From Gammaproteobacteria bacterium (GTDB lineage Bacteria > Pseudomonadota > Gammaproteobacteria > Competibacterales > Competibacteraceae): a stretch of DNA of 64,000 bases. Both the position numbers and the translations under genes were made by a program. The DNA is taken from positions 1-64,000 of the forward strand of contig JACKNF010000013.1 of the NCBI GenBank assembly GCA_024234995.1, given 5' to 3'. The notes beneath the pieces were generated by a model, which saw nothing but the letters and a program-made list of their open reading frames with translations, was not told where the DNA came from and made no database searches. Below, in pieces: positions 1 through 8,406 of this stretch. Each line of letters begins with the position of its first letter. Position 1 is the first letter of the stretch.

Positions 1-31
1 CTAGTCTAACTCAGAACTGATAGGTGGTAAG

Positions 32-50
32 GGCTGCAAATATTGCAGCC
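32..50. terminator. Perfect 8-bp hairpin upstream of cytochrome b561
   Basis: GGCTGCAA and TTGCAGCC form a perfect 8-bp stem with a 3-base loop. There is no T-run after it on either strand. It may be the terminator of a gene lying left of the window, or a leader hairpin of the b561 gene 69 bases downstream. The sequence does not decide between these. Confidence 0.35.
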
Positions 51-118
51 GGTCATCGCAGGGTCCATGATTCAAGGGCCCTCTCAGGGGCTCTTTTCGA
101 AATCACCGGCCGGAGGCA

Positions 119-679
119 ATGATGACCGAAACCAATCGCTATGCTCTGATACAACGCCTGTTGCACTGGCTAATCGCCCTCCTGGTGCTAGGGACGCTGG
201 GGGTGGGCATGATACTGGGATTTCTGGGTTTCGAAGGAACCCAGGAGACCTTTGGGAAGACAGTGACCAATGCCCTCTACACCGGCCACAAAACCTTCGG
301 CATCATGATCCTGGCACTGATGCTCCTGCGCTTAGGCTTCAGGCTGGCGTTGGGCGCTCCTCCGTACCAGCCGCCCCTCACTGGGTTCGAGCGGGTCGCG
401 AGCCGCGCAGTGCATGACCTTCTCTACATGGTGCTCCTGGCTCAACCGGTCCTGGGCTGGCTGGCCACCGCAGCAGGCGGCTATCCCGTGCAGTTCTTCG
501 CTTGGAATCTGCCAGGATTGACCGGCAAGAACCAGGCGCTCAGCGAAATGCTGTTCTCGCTTCACGAGATGGCCGGCTGGGTCATTGCGGGTCTCCTCGT
601 CCTGCATATCGGTGGCGCGATGCAGCACTGGCTGATCAAGCGCGATAGCGTGATGACGCGGATGAGCCTGTTTAATTGA
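119..679 (+). CDS. Cytochrome b561 family protein
   Basis: This is an integral membrane b-type cytochrome of 186 residues, the usual size for the bacterial family, which passes electrons between quinols and periplasmic acceptors such as superoxide. Four hydrophobic helices are visible at about 13-36, 60-78, 97-120 and 148-170. Candidate haem-ligating histidines lie in or near them: H16 (LLHWLIA), H57 (TGHKTFG), H99 (AVHDLLY), H149 (SLHEMAG), H163 and H170. The start follows CGGAGG by 2 bases before the first of two adjacent ATGs, and the second ATG (122) gives the better spacing. The gene stands alone, with 147 bases before the next gene. The physiological partner cannot be told from context. 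Confidence 0.9.
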   Translation: MMTETNRYALIQRLLHWLIALLVLGTLGVGMILGFLGFEGTQETFGKTVTNALYTGHKTFGIMILALMLLRLGFRLALGAPPYQPPLTGFERVASRAVHDLLYMVLLAQPVLGWLATAAGGYPVQFFAWNLPGLTGKNQALSEMLFSLHEMAGWVIAGLLVLHIGGAMQHWLIKRDSVMTRMSLFN

Positions 680-826
680 TGTATCGCCGCTAATTTTGCA
701 AAGCTCGGGCTGGCATCGATCATGCTTCCAGTTGCCGGACTGCACGGGGGATCACGACCCGCACCGTGACTTTACCTGCATCAAGCCTTCACGTGTCGAC
801 GGCATTTATCTATCCTTCGGAGGAGC

Positions 827-1762
827 ATGATGTCCACGTTATTTAGCAGCATGACCATTGACGGAACCGATCTTGAGCTTCTAGCGCTCGATGCACTCGG
901 AGCCAGCCGCAAAACTGTAAACCCCTTCCTTGATCTGGCAGTTGATCAACGCCAGCATCAAGCCTTAGTGGCTAAGGCTGCGCGCACCAAGCAACACTAC
1001 GAGAAGGAAGTCCTCGCGCTCCTTCGCACTATTAACTACACCCGCACCGGCCAGGCGGTGTTCGCCGCCATCCGGCGGCAAAGTCCGGCTTTCACCATTG
1101 TGATCAAGCCGTTTATCATCGACAGCTATCTGCAAAAACTGATCGAAGATCTGAAGGCCCGATTGAAGGAAAGTCCGGGGCTTCTGGAAGATCACTACAA
1201 GTCTCTGATCAGAAAGTACCAGGAAGAGGCTTTGGCCGACTCCCCGAATGCCACTGCCGGACCGGACGGCCGCGGTAACGAACCTCAGCGACGGGGGCGC
1301 GAGGGCCGGCGCGAGAATTCGCTGGTGCGGTTTACTCCGGCTCAATGGACGTATAACCCCATCAACCCCGTATTAGGGATCGGCATTCCATTTTTTGGCC
1401 CCGGCTCAGATCCAGACGAGGTGCTACTCCATGAACTGGTGCATGCGCTACGTTTCACCGCCGGACTCTCCAAAAAAGACCACCGGGTCCCTTTTCAGAA
1501 ACAGTACGATAATAAGGAAGAGTTCTTCGCGATTCTCATCACCAACATCTACCGCTCGGAATGCGGACGGAGAAACCGGCGTTCGGGGCATGACGCTTAT
1601 TTTTGGGGCAAGAGCGCCGACACCGAAGCCTTTCTCGACGAAGGGGTCAACCGGCTTCATGTGCGCCAGCTTCGCCGCCAACAGCCCCTCCTTTTCAATG
1701 ATCTGAACAATGTAAATGCTCCCTTCAACCCTTTGCGCAACTTCCGTGACGCGCGGGGTTGA
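827..1762 (+). CDS. Putative M91 (NleD-like) zinc metalloprotease
   Basis: A 311-residue protein with a zincin motif HELVH at residues 202-206 in the context DEVLLHELVHALRFTAG. This matches the pattern of the NleD/HopH1 effector protease family (MEROPS M91). A downstream acidic cluster (KEEFFAI, about residue 227) could provide the third zinc ligand. The first 150 residues are helical and lysine/arginine rich with no signal peptide. A low-complexity Gly/Arg-rich linker at about 140-163 separates them from the protease domain. A strong Shine-Dalgarno (CGGAGGAGC) precedes the ATG. NleD cuts host MAP kinases when injected by a type III system, but no secretion system is visible here, so that role should not be transferred. 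It could equally be an interbacterial toxin domain or a housekeeping peptidase. It converges on the gene at 1826. Confidence 0.7.
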   Translation: MMSTLFSSMTIDGTDLELLALDALGASRKTVNPFLDLAVDQRQHQALVAKAARTKQHYEKEVLALLRTINYTRTGQAVFAAIRRQSPAFTIVIKPFIIDSYLQKLIEDLKARLKESPGLLEDHYKSLIRKYQEEALADSPNATAGPDGRGNEPQRRGREGRRENSLVRFTPAQWTYNPINPVLGIGIPFFGPGSDPDEVLLHELVHALRFTAGLSKKDHRVPFQKQYDNKEEFFAILITNIYRSECGRRNRRSGHDAYFWGKSADTEAFLDEGVNRLHVRQLRRQQPLLFNDLNNVNAPFNPLRNFRDARG

Positions 1763-1825
1763 AGATCGAACCGGCTATTGGCTCTGACTGCCGCCACTCC
1801 GCGGTGTCTGGCCGGTCCAGATTGC

Positions 1826-2692
1826 CTACCGCCGCTGCGCCTCTGGCGCTGCCTGGCTGGCCGCTTGACCTCGGGCCAAGCGGAAACCGTAGTAGCCGCG
1901 GCGGAAGCCGGGATAATCACGGGCGCGGGCGGCAGAACGCGCGTGCCTGCCGTGACCAAACCAGCTACCGCCGCGCAGCACGCGGGTCGCGCCCGTCGCA
2001 GGCTCCACAGGATCAATGGCCATGTCAGCCGGATAGTGACCATACCCATCCTGACACCATTCCCACACGTTACCGTGCATCTGATACAGCCCCCAGCCGT
2101 TGCAGGGCAGCGCTTTGACGTCCACGGTCTGTCCTCGATACTGATCTTGGGCCTCACCGGTATAAGGGTGATTGCCATCGTAGTTGACTTGCTCCGGAGT
2201 CATCTGCGCGCCAAACCAGAAGGGCGTTTCTGTCCCCGCCCGGCAGGCATATTCCCATTCGGCTTCCGTCGGCAACCGGAACCCGCCCCCCGGCACAATC
2301 TCGTTGAGCCGGTTCAGGAAGGTTTGCGTATCACTCCAGCTCACAGTTTCCACAGGCCGCTCCGCGCCTTTAAAGCGGCTGGGATTGTCACTCATCACCG
2401 CATGCCAGAGGGCTTGCGTGCAGGCCGTGTCTGCCAGCCAGAAGCCGTGGGTTAGTATCACCCGATGGCGGGTCTCGTTATCTTCCCGCTCCGTCTCAGT
2501 CTCCGGCGAACCCATCCAGAATTCCCCTGGCTTGATCCAGCGCAGTTGTTGTCTAACGCCACGATAGCGAAAGCTCATCCACAAGTCATGACAATCCTCG
2601 CCCCAGTCGCAGGCCCACACGGCGGGGAATCCGGCAGGGAATGAATCGATGTTAGCTAGAATAGGAACTGCTTCCGTTTGCTGGGCGCTCAT
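1826..2692 (-). CDS. SUMF1/EgtB/PvdO-family (FGE-sulfatase domain) protein
   Basis: A 288-residue cytosolic protein filled from about residue 48 onward by the formylglycine-generating-enzyme fold. Seen in order: the opening GEFWMGSP, the TRHRVILTHGFWLAD block, PVETVSWSDTQTFLNRLN, FRLPTEAEWEYACRAG, GNVWEWCQDGYG and the closing RVLRGGSW...YYGFRLAR. In true formylglycine-generating enzymes a cysteine pair sits after the GGSW element. Here that stretch reads WFGHGRHARSAARARD and has no cysteine, so sulfatase activation is unlikely. The family also includes ligand-binding and PvdO-like members, and the actual role is unknown. Upstream sequence gives only a weak ribosome site. It is convergent with the metalloprotease, with 63 bases between the stops. 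Confidence 0.85.
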   Translation of the reverse strand: MSAQQTEAVPILANIDSFPAGFPAVWACDWGEDCHDLWMSFRYRGVRQQLRWIKPGEFWMGSPETETEREDNETRHRVILTHGFWLADTACTQALWHAVMSDNPSRFKGAERPVETVSWSDTQTFLNRLNEIVPGGGFRLPTEAEWEYACRAGTETPFWFGAQMTPEQVNYDGNHPYTGEAQDQYRGQTVDVKALPCNGWGLYQMHGNVWEWCQDGYGHYPADMAIDPVEPATGATRVLRGGSWFGHGRHARSAARARDYPGFRRGYYGFRLARGQAASQAAPEAQRR

Positions 2693-2892
2693 GATGACCT
2701 ACGAGGCAATCGTGGGGTTATGGATTGATAAGGGACCCTTCCAACCAGTCAGTCGCTATTATCGTATCTCTTATCTCAACCGTAATATCTGCTTGAGTCC
2801 AGGCCAGACGGGAACCGAGGCAGTTTACCCTGTAGTTGCTCGCCAGGTTGATTGGCTGGCTGGAGATAGAGTCCCCTTGTTGCAGCAGAATG

Positions 2893-3425
2893 TTAGTTCA
2901 TTGCCATTGGCCCTTGAGCAGCCTGATACGGATGTCGATGCTTGAGCCAGAGTAGAGCAAATCCGATGAATGGAAGGAAGAGGCCGGTGTACAGAATCAC
3001 ACCGGCGTTTCCAAGAGCAAAATCGCCGGTTCTTACGATCTCTATGATGTGGCCACCCGCGGCACCCAAAAGAAAGCACGCAGGCCCGGTAATAGCAGCG
3101 ACACGCATGTCGAAGCTTCCTCGAAATGCAAGAAAGCCGACTGCGGCGAAGCCCAAACTAGCGAAGCCAACCTCTCTTTGGAACGGGCTATCTGCCCAAC
3201 CGATAAACTGGGCTGCCATGTCCCCAAAGAAAACATGCATGAAAAAATTGTATAAGTAACTGAATGCGATCGAAAACAGATGAAGCAGGAAAGAATCGCC
3301 TCAATCACCATATGGGCTCTCCATGGGCGAGATACCTGCAACAACGACACGGCTGATGCAACAAAACCAAGCACCAATAGCGTTAGTGTGAAATTCTCTA
3401 AAGCGAAACGAATTAGATCTGCCAT
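2893..3425 (-). pseudogene. Frameshifted small membrane protein (DUF6790-like)
   Basis: Two reading frames together make one about 176-residue four-helix membrane protein. The 5' part starts at 3425 (MADLIRFALENFTLTLLVLG...) and runs to about 3290. The 3' part continues in the next frame as FLLHLFSIAFSYLYNFF, then HVFFGDMAAQFIGWADSPFQ, and on to the stop at 2893. The join falls at the run AAA at 3290-3292. One extra A there restores an uninterrupted product reading ...EAILFLLHLF. The overall pattern, especially HVFFG...FIGW..SPFQ.EVG, resembles the uncharacterised membrane family I know as DUF6790. Either the gene is a recent single-base pseudogene or the base call at a homopolymer is wrong. 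Function unknown. Confidence 0.6.
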
Positions 3426-3772
3426 TGATCCTCCGTATGAGATTCTGTTTGGTTTGTGTCCTGCGTGGCGGCCAACACCCGCAACGAGGCGAGCACATAA
3501 AGTATCGGGGATTGTAAATCCCGAAATACATCCGGGACTACGATGAGGGCACTAGCGGCCACCCTCATAACGGTGAGCAGCACGGAGATAGACGGCCAGC
3601 CAGCCCAAAATGTATAACTGTCCTTTAACATTTTGAGCAGGCTGATCTCAAAAAGGCACACTGATAGCGCTATTTCCCGCCTTTTTTCACCACCCGGCGT
3701 GTCCTTGGTTTAAGCTCTGTTTCACTTAACACCATCAAACCTCTCCAGCAGTAGAGAAAAGAGGAACCGCGC
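3426..3772. other. Intergenic region, no gene seen
   Basis: About 350 bases between the frameshifted membrane gene and rtcB, which are divergent, so promoters for both should lie here. A Shine-Dalgarno-like AGAGG (3759-3763) precedes rtcB by about 10 bases. I looked for a sigma-54 type GG-N10-GC element upstream of rtcB, as in the Escherichia coli rtc operon, and did not find a convincing one. Open frames on the minus strand show no recognisable coding signal. Confidence 0.4.
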
Positions 3773-4969
3773 ATGCCTATTCAACAGGTTCTTTCCGGTC
3801 AGCGTGTCCCAGTCAAAATCTGGACTGACGACGTGGATGAGTCCTCGAAGCAGCAACTGGCCAACATTGCCGGTCTGCCGTTCATTCATCACCATGTCGC
3901 CGCGATGCCGGATGTGCATCTGGGTAAGGGCGCTACCATCGGTTCGGTCATCGCCACCCATAAAGCCATCATTCCCGCTGCCGTGGGCGTGGATCTGGGT
4001 TGCGGGATGGTCGCGGCCCGGTTGTCGATGACAGCCAACGACCTGGACGAAAAAAGCTTGAAAAAGATCTTCGACCAGATTACCCGCGATGTTCCGGCCG
4101 GCCGGGGCCAGCATCCCGATGACCGGGTTCTGGTAGACGCCGCACGCCCGTTTGAAGCGGGGCTGAACGCGCTGACTGCCCGGCACCCTGCCCTGCTCAA
4201 GGCTTTTGGCAAGTTCTCCAAATGGATGAACCAAATGGGCACATTGGGCGGGGGCAACCATTTCATCGAAGTCTGCCTCGATGAAGCCGGTCACGTGTGG
4301 ATAATGCTGCACTCCGGCAGCCGGGGCATCGGCAATGCCATCGCCGATTACTTCATCCAACTGGCCCGCCAGGACATGGAGCGTTGGATGATTCAGCTAC
4401 CGGACCGGGATCTGGCTTATCTCCCGGAGGGTACCGAACACTTCGCCGATTACGTCGCAGCGGTGCAGTGGGCGCAAGACTACGCGATGCAGAACCGCCA
4501 GTGCATGCTGAACTTGGTGATCGCCGCCCTGACCCGCCATCTACCGCCCTTCACTGTCACGTCGGAAGTGGTGAACTGCCATCACAACTATGTGGTCAAG
4601 GAACACCACTACGACGCCAATGTCTGGGTCACGCGCAAGGGCGCGATTCGCGCCCGCGAAGGCGATTTAGGCATCGTTCCCGGCAGCATGGGTACGCGCA
4701 GCTATATCGTGCGCGGCAAAGGAAATCCCGAAAGTTTCTGCTCCAGCGCTCATGGCGCCGGACGCCGCATGAGCCGCACCGCTGCTGAGAAACAGTTCAC
4801 CGCGGCCGATCTGGCCCAGCAGACCACCGGCGTGATCTGCCGGAAAGATCGAGGCGTGGTGGACGAAATTCCCGGCGCTTATAAGGACATCGATGCCGTC
4901 ATGGCGAATCAAAGCGATTTGACGGAGATTTTACATACCCTCAAACAAGTGGTATGCGTGAAAGGTTAG
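3773..4969 (+). CDS. rtcB: RNA-splicing ligase RtcB
   Basis: A GTP- and Mn-dependent RNA ligase joining 2',3'-cyclic phosphate (or 3'-phosphate) and 5'-OH ends, used in RNA repair. At 398 residues it is close to Escherichia coli RtcB. The metal-binding and catalytic residues are all visible: D74 and C77 in GVDLGCGM, N162/H163 in GGGNHFIEV, H270/H271 in VVNCHHNYV, and the guanylylated histidine H327 in SSAHGAGRRMSR. SMGTRSYIVRG follows the usual GTP-binding pattern. No rtcA, rtcR or archease gene lies next to it, so it appears to be a stand-alone gene here. It ends 64 bases before the convergent DUF808 gene, with a strong hairpin between them. Confidence 0.97.
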   Translation: MPIQQVLSGQRVPVKIWTDDVDESSKQQLANIAGLPFIHHHVAAMPDVHLGKGATIGSVIATHKAIIPAAVGVDLGCGMVAARLSMTANDLDEKSLKKIFDQITRDVPAGRGQHPDDRVLVDAARPFEAGLNALTARHPALLKAFGKFSKWMNQMGTLGGGNHFIEVCLDEAGHVWIMLHSGSRGIGNAIADYFIQLARQDMERWMIQLPDRDLAYLPEGTEHFADYVAAVQWAQDYAMQNRQCMLNLVIAALTRHLPPFTVTSEVVNCHHNYVVKEHHYDANVWVTRKGAIRAREGDLGIVPGSMGTRSYIVRGKGNPESFCSSAHGAGRRMSRTAAEKQFTAADLAQQTTGVICRKDRGVVDEIPGAYKDIDAVMANQSDLTEILHTLKQVVCVKG

Positions 4970-4987
4970 CCGCACCGTAAGCGTTCA

Positions 4988-5011
4988 CCCCCTCCCGCAT
5001 AGAGGAGGGGG
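4988..5011. terminator. 8-bp GC-rich hairpin between convergent genes
   Basis: CCCCCTCC (4988-4995) pairs with GGAGGGGG (5004-5011) around an 8-base loop, 19 bases after the rtcB stop and about 23 bases after the DUF808 gene on the other strand. There is no clear U-run. Its position between two convergent genes fits a shared terminator. The CCCTC...GAGGG type also resembles dispersed intergenic repeats, as at 63015. Confidence 0.45.
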
Positions 5012-5033
5012 AATCAAGCCACTCATATTGAAA

Positions 5034-5990
5034 TCACCTGGTTTTCTTAAATCTCTCAAAAACGGCCATCACCTTATCAACCACCGCCAATACGATGCCA
5101 CCCGCGACAACCCCCGCCAGTGCGCTCAAGAGTGCAGGTGTGATGACCGATAACAGCCCGCCAATGCCCGGCAAGTTGTAAACCGTCTCTTCCGCATGGC
5201 GCAGCACCTCATGTGAATGGGGCAACCCATGCAATAAAATACCGCCGCCAACCATGAACATGGCCACGGTACCAACGACAGACAGTGCTTTCATCAGATA
5301 CGGCGCAACCCGCAAAATACCTTGCCCTAAGATGCGTTTGAACCGGCTCCAAGCATCCGCTCCCGCCGCTTTCATCAGATACAAACCCGCATCGTCCAGC
5401 TTCACGATGCCGGCCACCGCACCATAGACACCGGCTGTCATCATGACAGCGATGATGGCAATCACAACCACCTGGGTCATAAAGATCGCTTCTTGCACGG
5501 TACCTAAAGCGATCACGATGATTTCAGCCGACAGGATGAAATCAGTGCGGATCGCACCTTGGATTTTCTCTTGTTCGAACGCCATTAAATCCACAGCGGG
5601 GTCGCTGAGCGCCTTGATTTCCGCCACATGTTCAGCCTCGGTTTCGCCCTTATCATGGAGAAACTTATGCGCTAGCTTTTCGAAACCCTCGAAACATAGA
5701 TACGCACCGCCCGCCATCAGGAGCGGAGTAATTGCCCACGGCGCCACGGCGCTGATCAAAATGGCTGCTGGAACCAGAATCAGCTTGTTTTTCATCGAGC
5801 CTTTGGCGACCGCCCATACCACTGGCAATTCCCGTTCCGCGCGTATCCCTGAAACCTGTTCTGCATTCAGCGCCAAATCATCGCCCAAAACACCAGCGGT
5901 CTTCCTTGCCGCTACTTTGGTCATCAGCGCCACATCGTCCAACACCGTGGCAATATCGTCGATCAGGGCTAACAGGCTGGTACCGGCCAT
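5034..5990 (-). CDS. DUF808 family inner-membrane protein (YedI-like)
   Basis: A 318-residue polytopic membrane protein of the DUF808 family. The start is placed at the ATG giving MAGTSLLALIDDIATVLDD, the normal beginning of the family, and it is preceded by GAGGAA. An ATG 15 bases upstream would add MRNYC and is less likely. Conserved blocks seen: MTKVAARKTAGVLGDDLALNAEQVSG near the N-terminus (split here by family-typical helices), GGAYLCFEGFEKLAHK, FILSAEIIVIALG, and a glycine-rich helical C-terminus ending in a basic tail. Around 7-8 hydrophobic stretches are present. The family is common in proteobacteria and has no established function. The gene appears monocistronic. Confidence 0.88.
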   Translation of the reverse strand: MAGTSLLALIDDIATVLDDVALMTKVAARKTAGVLGDDLALNAEQVSGIRAERELPVVWAVAKGSMKNKLILVPAAILISAVAPWAITPLLMAGGAYLCFEGFEKLAHKFLHDKGETEAEHVAEIKALSDPAVDLMAFEQEKIQGAIRTDFILSAEIIVIALGTVQEAIFMTQVVVIAIIAVMMTAGVYGAVAGIVKLDDAGLYLMKAAGADAWSRFKRILGQGILRVAPYLMKALSVVGTVAMFMVGGGILLHGLPHSHEVLRHAEETVYNLPGIGGLLSVITPALLSALAGVVAGGIVLAVVDKVMAVFERFKKTR

Positions 5991-6040
5991 GCAATAATTC
6001 CTCAATTCAAACGCGATAAATAGGTGAACGCATAAAGAGC

Positions 6041-6934
6041 TTATTTATTTTCTGCCTCTCGTATGCCCAGCCGCTCCAGAATACCGTCACACTCATCCAA
6101 ACTGGAAAAGCCGATTTCGATCCGGCCGCAACCCCGGTTAGTGTCGTAACGCAGGCGAACCGGCGCGACTAATCTTTCTCGTAATCGCTCCTCCAAGCGG
6201 ATTAAATCAGGATCGCGCGGCGCAGGCATACTAACCTGCCGCTTACCGGTCAGCGCGGCCCGGCGTTGTTCCAACTCCCGCACGCTCCAACCCCTGGCAA
6301 CCGCCTGCTCTGCCAGCCGGATTTGCGGCTCAGGCAGCAGGCCGAGCAGCGTCTTGCCATGCCCTGCTTCCAGCCGGCCTTCCTCGATATGCGCTTGCAC
6401 CGCCGGATCGAGATTCAGCAACCCCAGCGTCCGGCTGATCGCTGGTTGTGAAATTCCTAGTAACTCCGCCAGTTGTTCCTGAGTCAGCCCAAATTCTTCA
6501 CGCAAACGCCGTAACGCCCGTCCTTCCTCGATGGGATTTAAATCCCGGCGCAGCAGATTTTCGACCAAAGCAATGGCAGCCGCGGTTCGATCATCCACTT
6601 CCCGCACCACCACCGGAACCTGGTTCAAACCGGCCTGCTGCGCGGCCCGCCAGCGCATATGTCCGGCTAGGATTTCATAACCGTTTTCGGCCAATGGCCG
6701 CACCACCAAAGGTTCAATCACGCCAAATTGGCGGATACTCTGTTCCAGGTCAGCCAGATAGTGCTCGTCGACCCATTGCCGGGGCTGGTAACAGCCTGCA
6801 ACCAGTTGATTAATCTCTAGGGTACGGATTTCCGAAGCGGAGCTGCCTTCGTTTTCTAGCAGACTGCCTTCGAAGCTATGGCCACCGGCACCGATCCAAT
6901 CGCCAAGATTTTTGAGCGACTTGCGGCGGCTCAT
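6041..6934 (-). CDS. parB: ParB family partition protein
   Basis: A 297-residue ParB/Spo0J-like CTP-dependent DNA clamp that would bind a parS site and stimulate ParA. Seen: an N-terminal basic ParA-interaction segment, the ParB/sulfiredoxin domain (about 38-130) with YEILAGHMRWRAA in place of the usual GERRxRA box, the ENLLRRDLNPIEEG segment, a helix-turn-helix (LTQEQLAELLGISQPAISR, about 150-168), and a C-terminal dimerisation region. The GERR box reads GHMR, a deviation in the CTP-binding motif. Its ATG overlaps the parA stop by 4 bases (ATGA), so the two are translationally coupled. No perfect copy of the canonical 16-bp parS palindrome was spotted by eye. Confidence 0.9.
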   Translation of the reverse strand: MSRRKSLKNLGDWIGAGGHSFEGSLLENEGSSASEIRTLEINQLVAGCYQPRQWVDEHYLADLEQSIRQFGVIEPLVVRPLAENGYEILAGHMRWRAAQQAGLNQVPVVVREVDDRTAAAIALVENLLRRDLNPIEEGRALRRLREEFGLTQEQLAELLGISQPAISRTLGLLNLDPAVQAHIEEGRLEAGHGKTLLGLLPEPQIRLAEQAVARGWSVRELEQRRAALTGKRQVSMPAPRDPDLIRLEERLRERLVAPVRLRYDTNRGCGRIEIGFSSLDECDGILERLGIREAENK

Positions 6935-8139
6935 GACGCCACCTGCACCTGGCCCGCCTCAGCGGCCTCAATCCCGCTGAGAACTTCCTGCTGCCAGAGC
7001 TGGCGTACCGCCAGCAAAATTTCACCGTTGACGCCATCCAGCATCATGATCGCTCGATTGTAGGTATCACGGGAACCTCGCGGCTGATCAATCTCATAAA
7101 TGCTGACCTGGTCACTGGCCGATTTTTGTAATTCTTTCGTCAGGCCCATGCGATTGCTGAGAATCAGCTCCCCGTAAGCCCCATTAATGACTGCGATGTT
7201 GTTTAGAGTTTCGGTTGTGTTGTCGACTTTGGTCAGCAGAATATTAAGCCGCTGGACATTGATTTCCCGATCATACAAAGAACAAATCTGCTCCAAAATC
7301 CGGAAATACTGGACACTGGAGGAAATATCGTACATATGCGGGATGATTGGCATGATAATCAGATTCGCGGCGGCGATAGCATTGAGGGATAACATGCCTA
7401 GCGATGGCGGTGTATCGATCACAATGACGTCATAACGGTCCTCGATCATCTTCAATGCCCGATGCAACCGCACTGGCGGAGGCCCGAGTATTTCATTCTG
7501 ACGCTCCTCCGGTTGTGACAGCTGCCAATCGGTATATTGCAGTGCTAATCGTGCTGGTATTAGTTCCAGGTTACTCCAATGCGTCTGTTTCACCGCGCCG
7601 GCGATGCGCGCCGGTGCTTGAGTCAGTGCTGGAAATAGATCGTCACCATCGTCAAGATCAAGATCGGGGATAAAGCCGAATGCACCAGTAATGGTGGCCT
7701 GCGGGTCGGCATCCACCAGCAACACCCGGTAGCCTTCGCGCGCCAGATATTGTGCGAAGTGCAGCGACATAGTGGTTTTAGCTACGCCGCCCTTGAGGTT
7801 GGAAAACACCACACGCACACAACTGGCGCCGGACGGACAGACCGGCCGCTTACCAATGATCTCACGAATGATATTGATCTCATTGTAATTATATATTCGC
7901 CGCTGGGTCGAGCCAGCTTCGATCAGCCGTGGTTCTGGTAGATCACCGCGCGCCTCCAGATTGCGAATGTGGTTGGCCGTACAGCCGGCCAGTTGTGCTG
8001 CACGCTCAATACCGAACTCCGGCAAGGTCTTAACGGTATGCCGCGCATCCAATGCATCCAGCAAGCGCTGTTGCATTTGACCACCACGCTCGGCGGCGTT
8101 ACGGCACAAGGTCTGAAAGTTAAAGCGTAGGGTTTGCAT
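6931..8139 (-). CDS. parA: Long ParA-family ATPase with N-terminal HTH
   Basis: A 402-residue Walker-type partition ATPase. The C-terminal two thirds carry the deviant Walker A (NLKGGVAKTTMSLH, about residue 114), Walker A' (LLVDADPQATIT) and Walker B (DVIVIDTPPSLG). The first about 105 residues form an extra domain with a MerR-like helix-turn-helix (AAQLAGCTANHIRNLEARGDLP). That is the layout of type Ia ParA proteins, which repress their own operon and are found mainly on plasmids. Chromosomal ParA proteins are usually near 250-270 residues and lack this domain. The gene leads a two-gene operon with parB. A 267-base AT-rich region upstream holds an inverted repeat that could be the operator. 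Confidence 0.92.
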   Translation of the reverse strand: MQTLRFNFQTLCRNAAERGGQMQQRLLDALDARHTVKTLPEFGIERAAQLAGCTANHIRNLEARGDLPEPRLIEAGSTQRRIYNYNEINIIREIIGKRPVCPSGASCVRVVFSNLKGGVAKTTMSLHFAQYLAREGYRVLLVDADPQATITGAFGFIPDLDLDDGDDLFPALTQAPARIAGAVKQTHWSNLELIPARLALQYTDWQLSQPEERQNEILGPPPVRLHRALKMIEDRYDVIVIDTPPSLGMLSLNAIAAANLIIMPIIPHMYDISSSVQYFRILEQICSLYDREINVQRLNILLTKVDNTTETLNNIAVINGAYGELILSNRMGLTKELQKSASDQVSIYEIDQPRGSRDTYNRAIMMLDGVNGEILLAVRQLWQQEVLSGIEAAEAGQVQVAS

Positions 8140-8183
8140 ACGTTAGGTTCTCAGAAGGCGAAAAATAGGCTTGTTTCTTATTT

Positions 8184-8200
8184 TAGCGCATTCAGCGCTA
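8184..8200. promoter_or_regulatory. Inverted repeat upstream of parA
   Basis: TAGCGC and GCGCTA flank ATTCA, a perfect 6-bp palindrome 45 bases upstream of the parA start in an AT-rich tract. Type Ia ParA proteins repress their own promoter through their N-terminal DNA-binding domain, so this is a reasonable candidate operator. That role is inferred from position only. The same 267-base gap also has to hold the divergent promoter of the gene at 8407. Confidence 0.35.
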
Positions 8201-8406
8201 TTTATTGCTTTTAGACTAACCATGAATAATTTGGATAAATTTTGTTTGAAGCCATTAAAATCCGCCAAATAGCAAAATTCATTTTTGAAGAATATTCAGC
8301 TAATGTTAACAAGAGTATTTACAGTATGGTTGTTAACCAAGTTACACCTAGCGGTGATGAACAAGGTCACTCAAGCCACTGAAAATATTTAACGAGGTAA
8401 AGACGA

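Noticed and set aside
1826..2692. Formylglycine-generating enzyme (sulfatase activator)
   Set aside because: The catalytic cysteines expected after GGSW are absent and no sulfatase gene is nearby.
3413..3661. Open minus-strand frame (82 aa) upstream of the frameshifted membrane gene
   Set aside because: It overlaps the 5' end of the membrane gene, has no ribosome site and shows no recognisable family pattern.
3690..3772. Sigma-54 promoter for rtcB
   Set aside because: No GG-N10-GC element with the right spacing was seen, and no rtcR gene is present.
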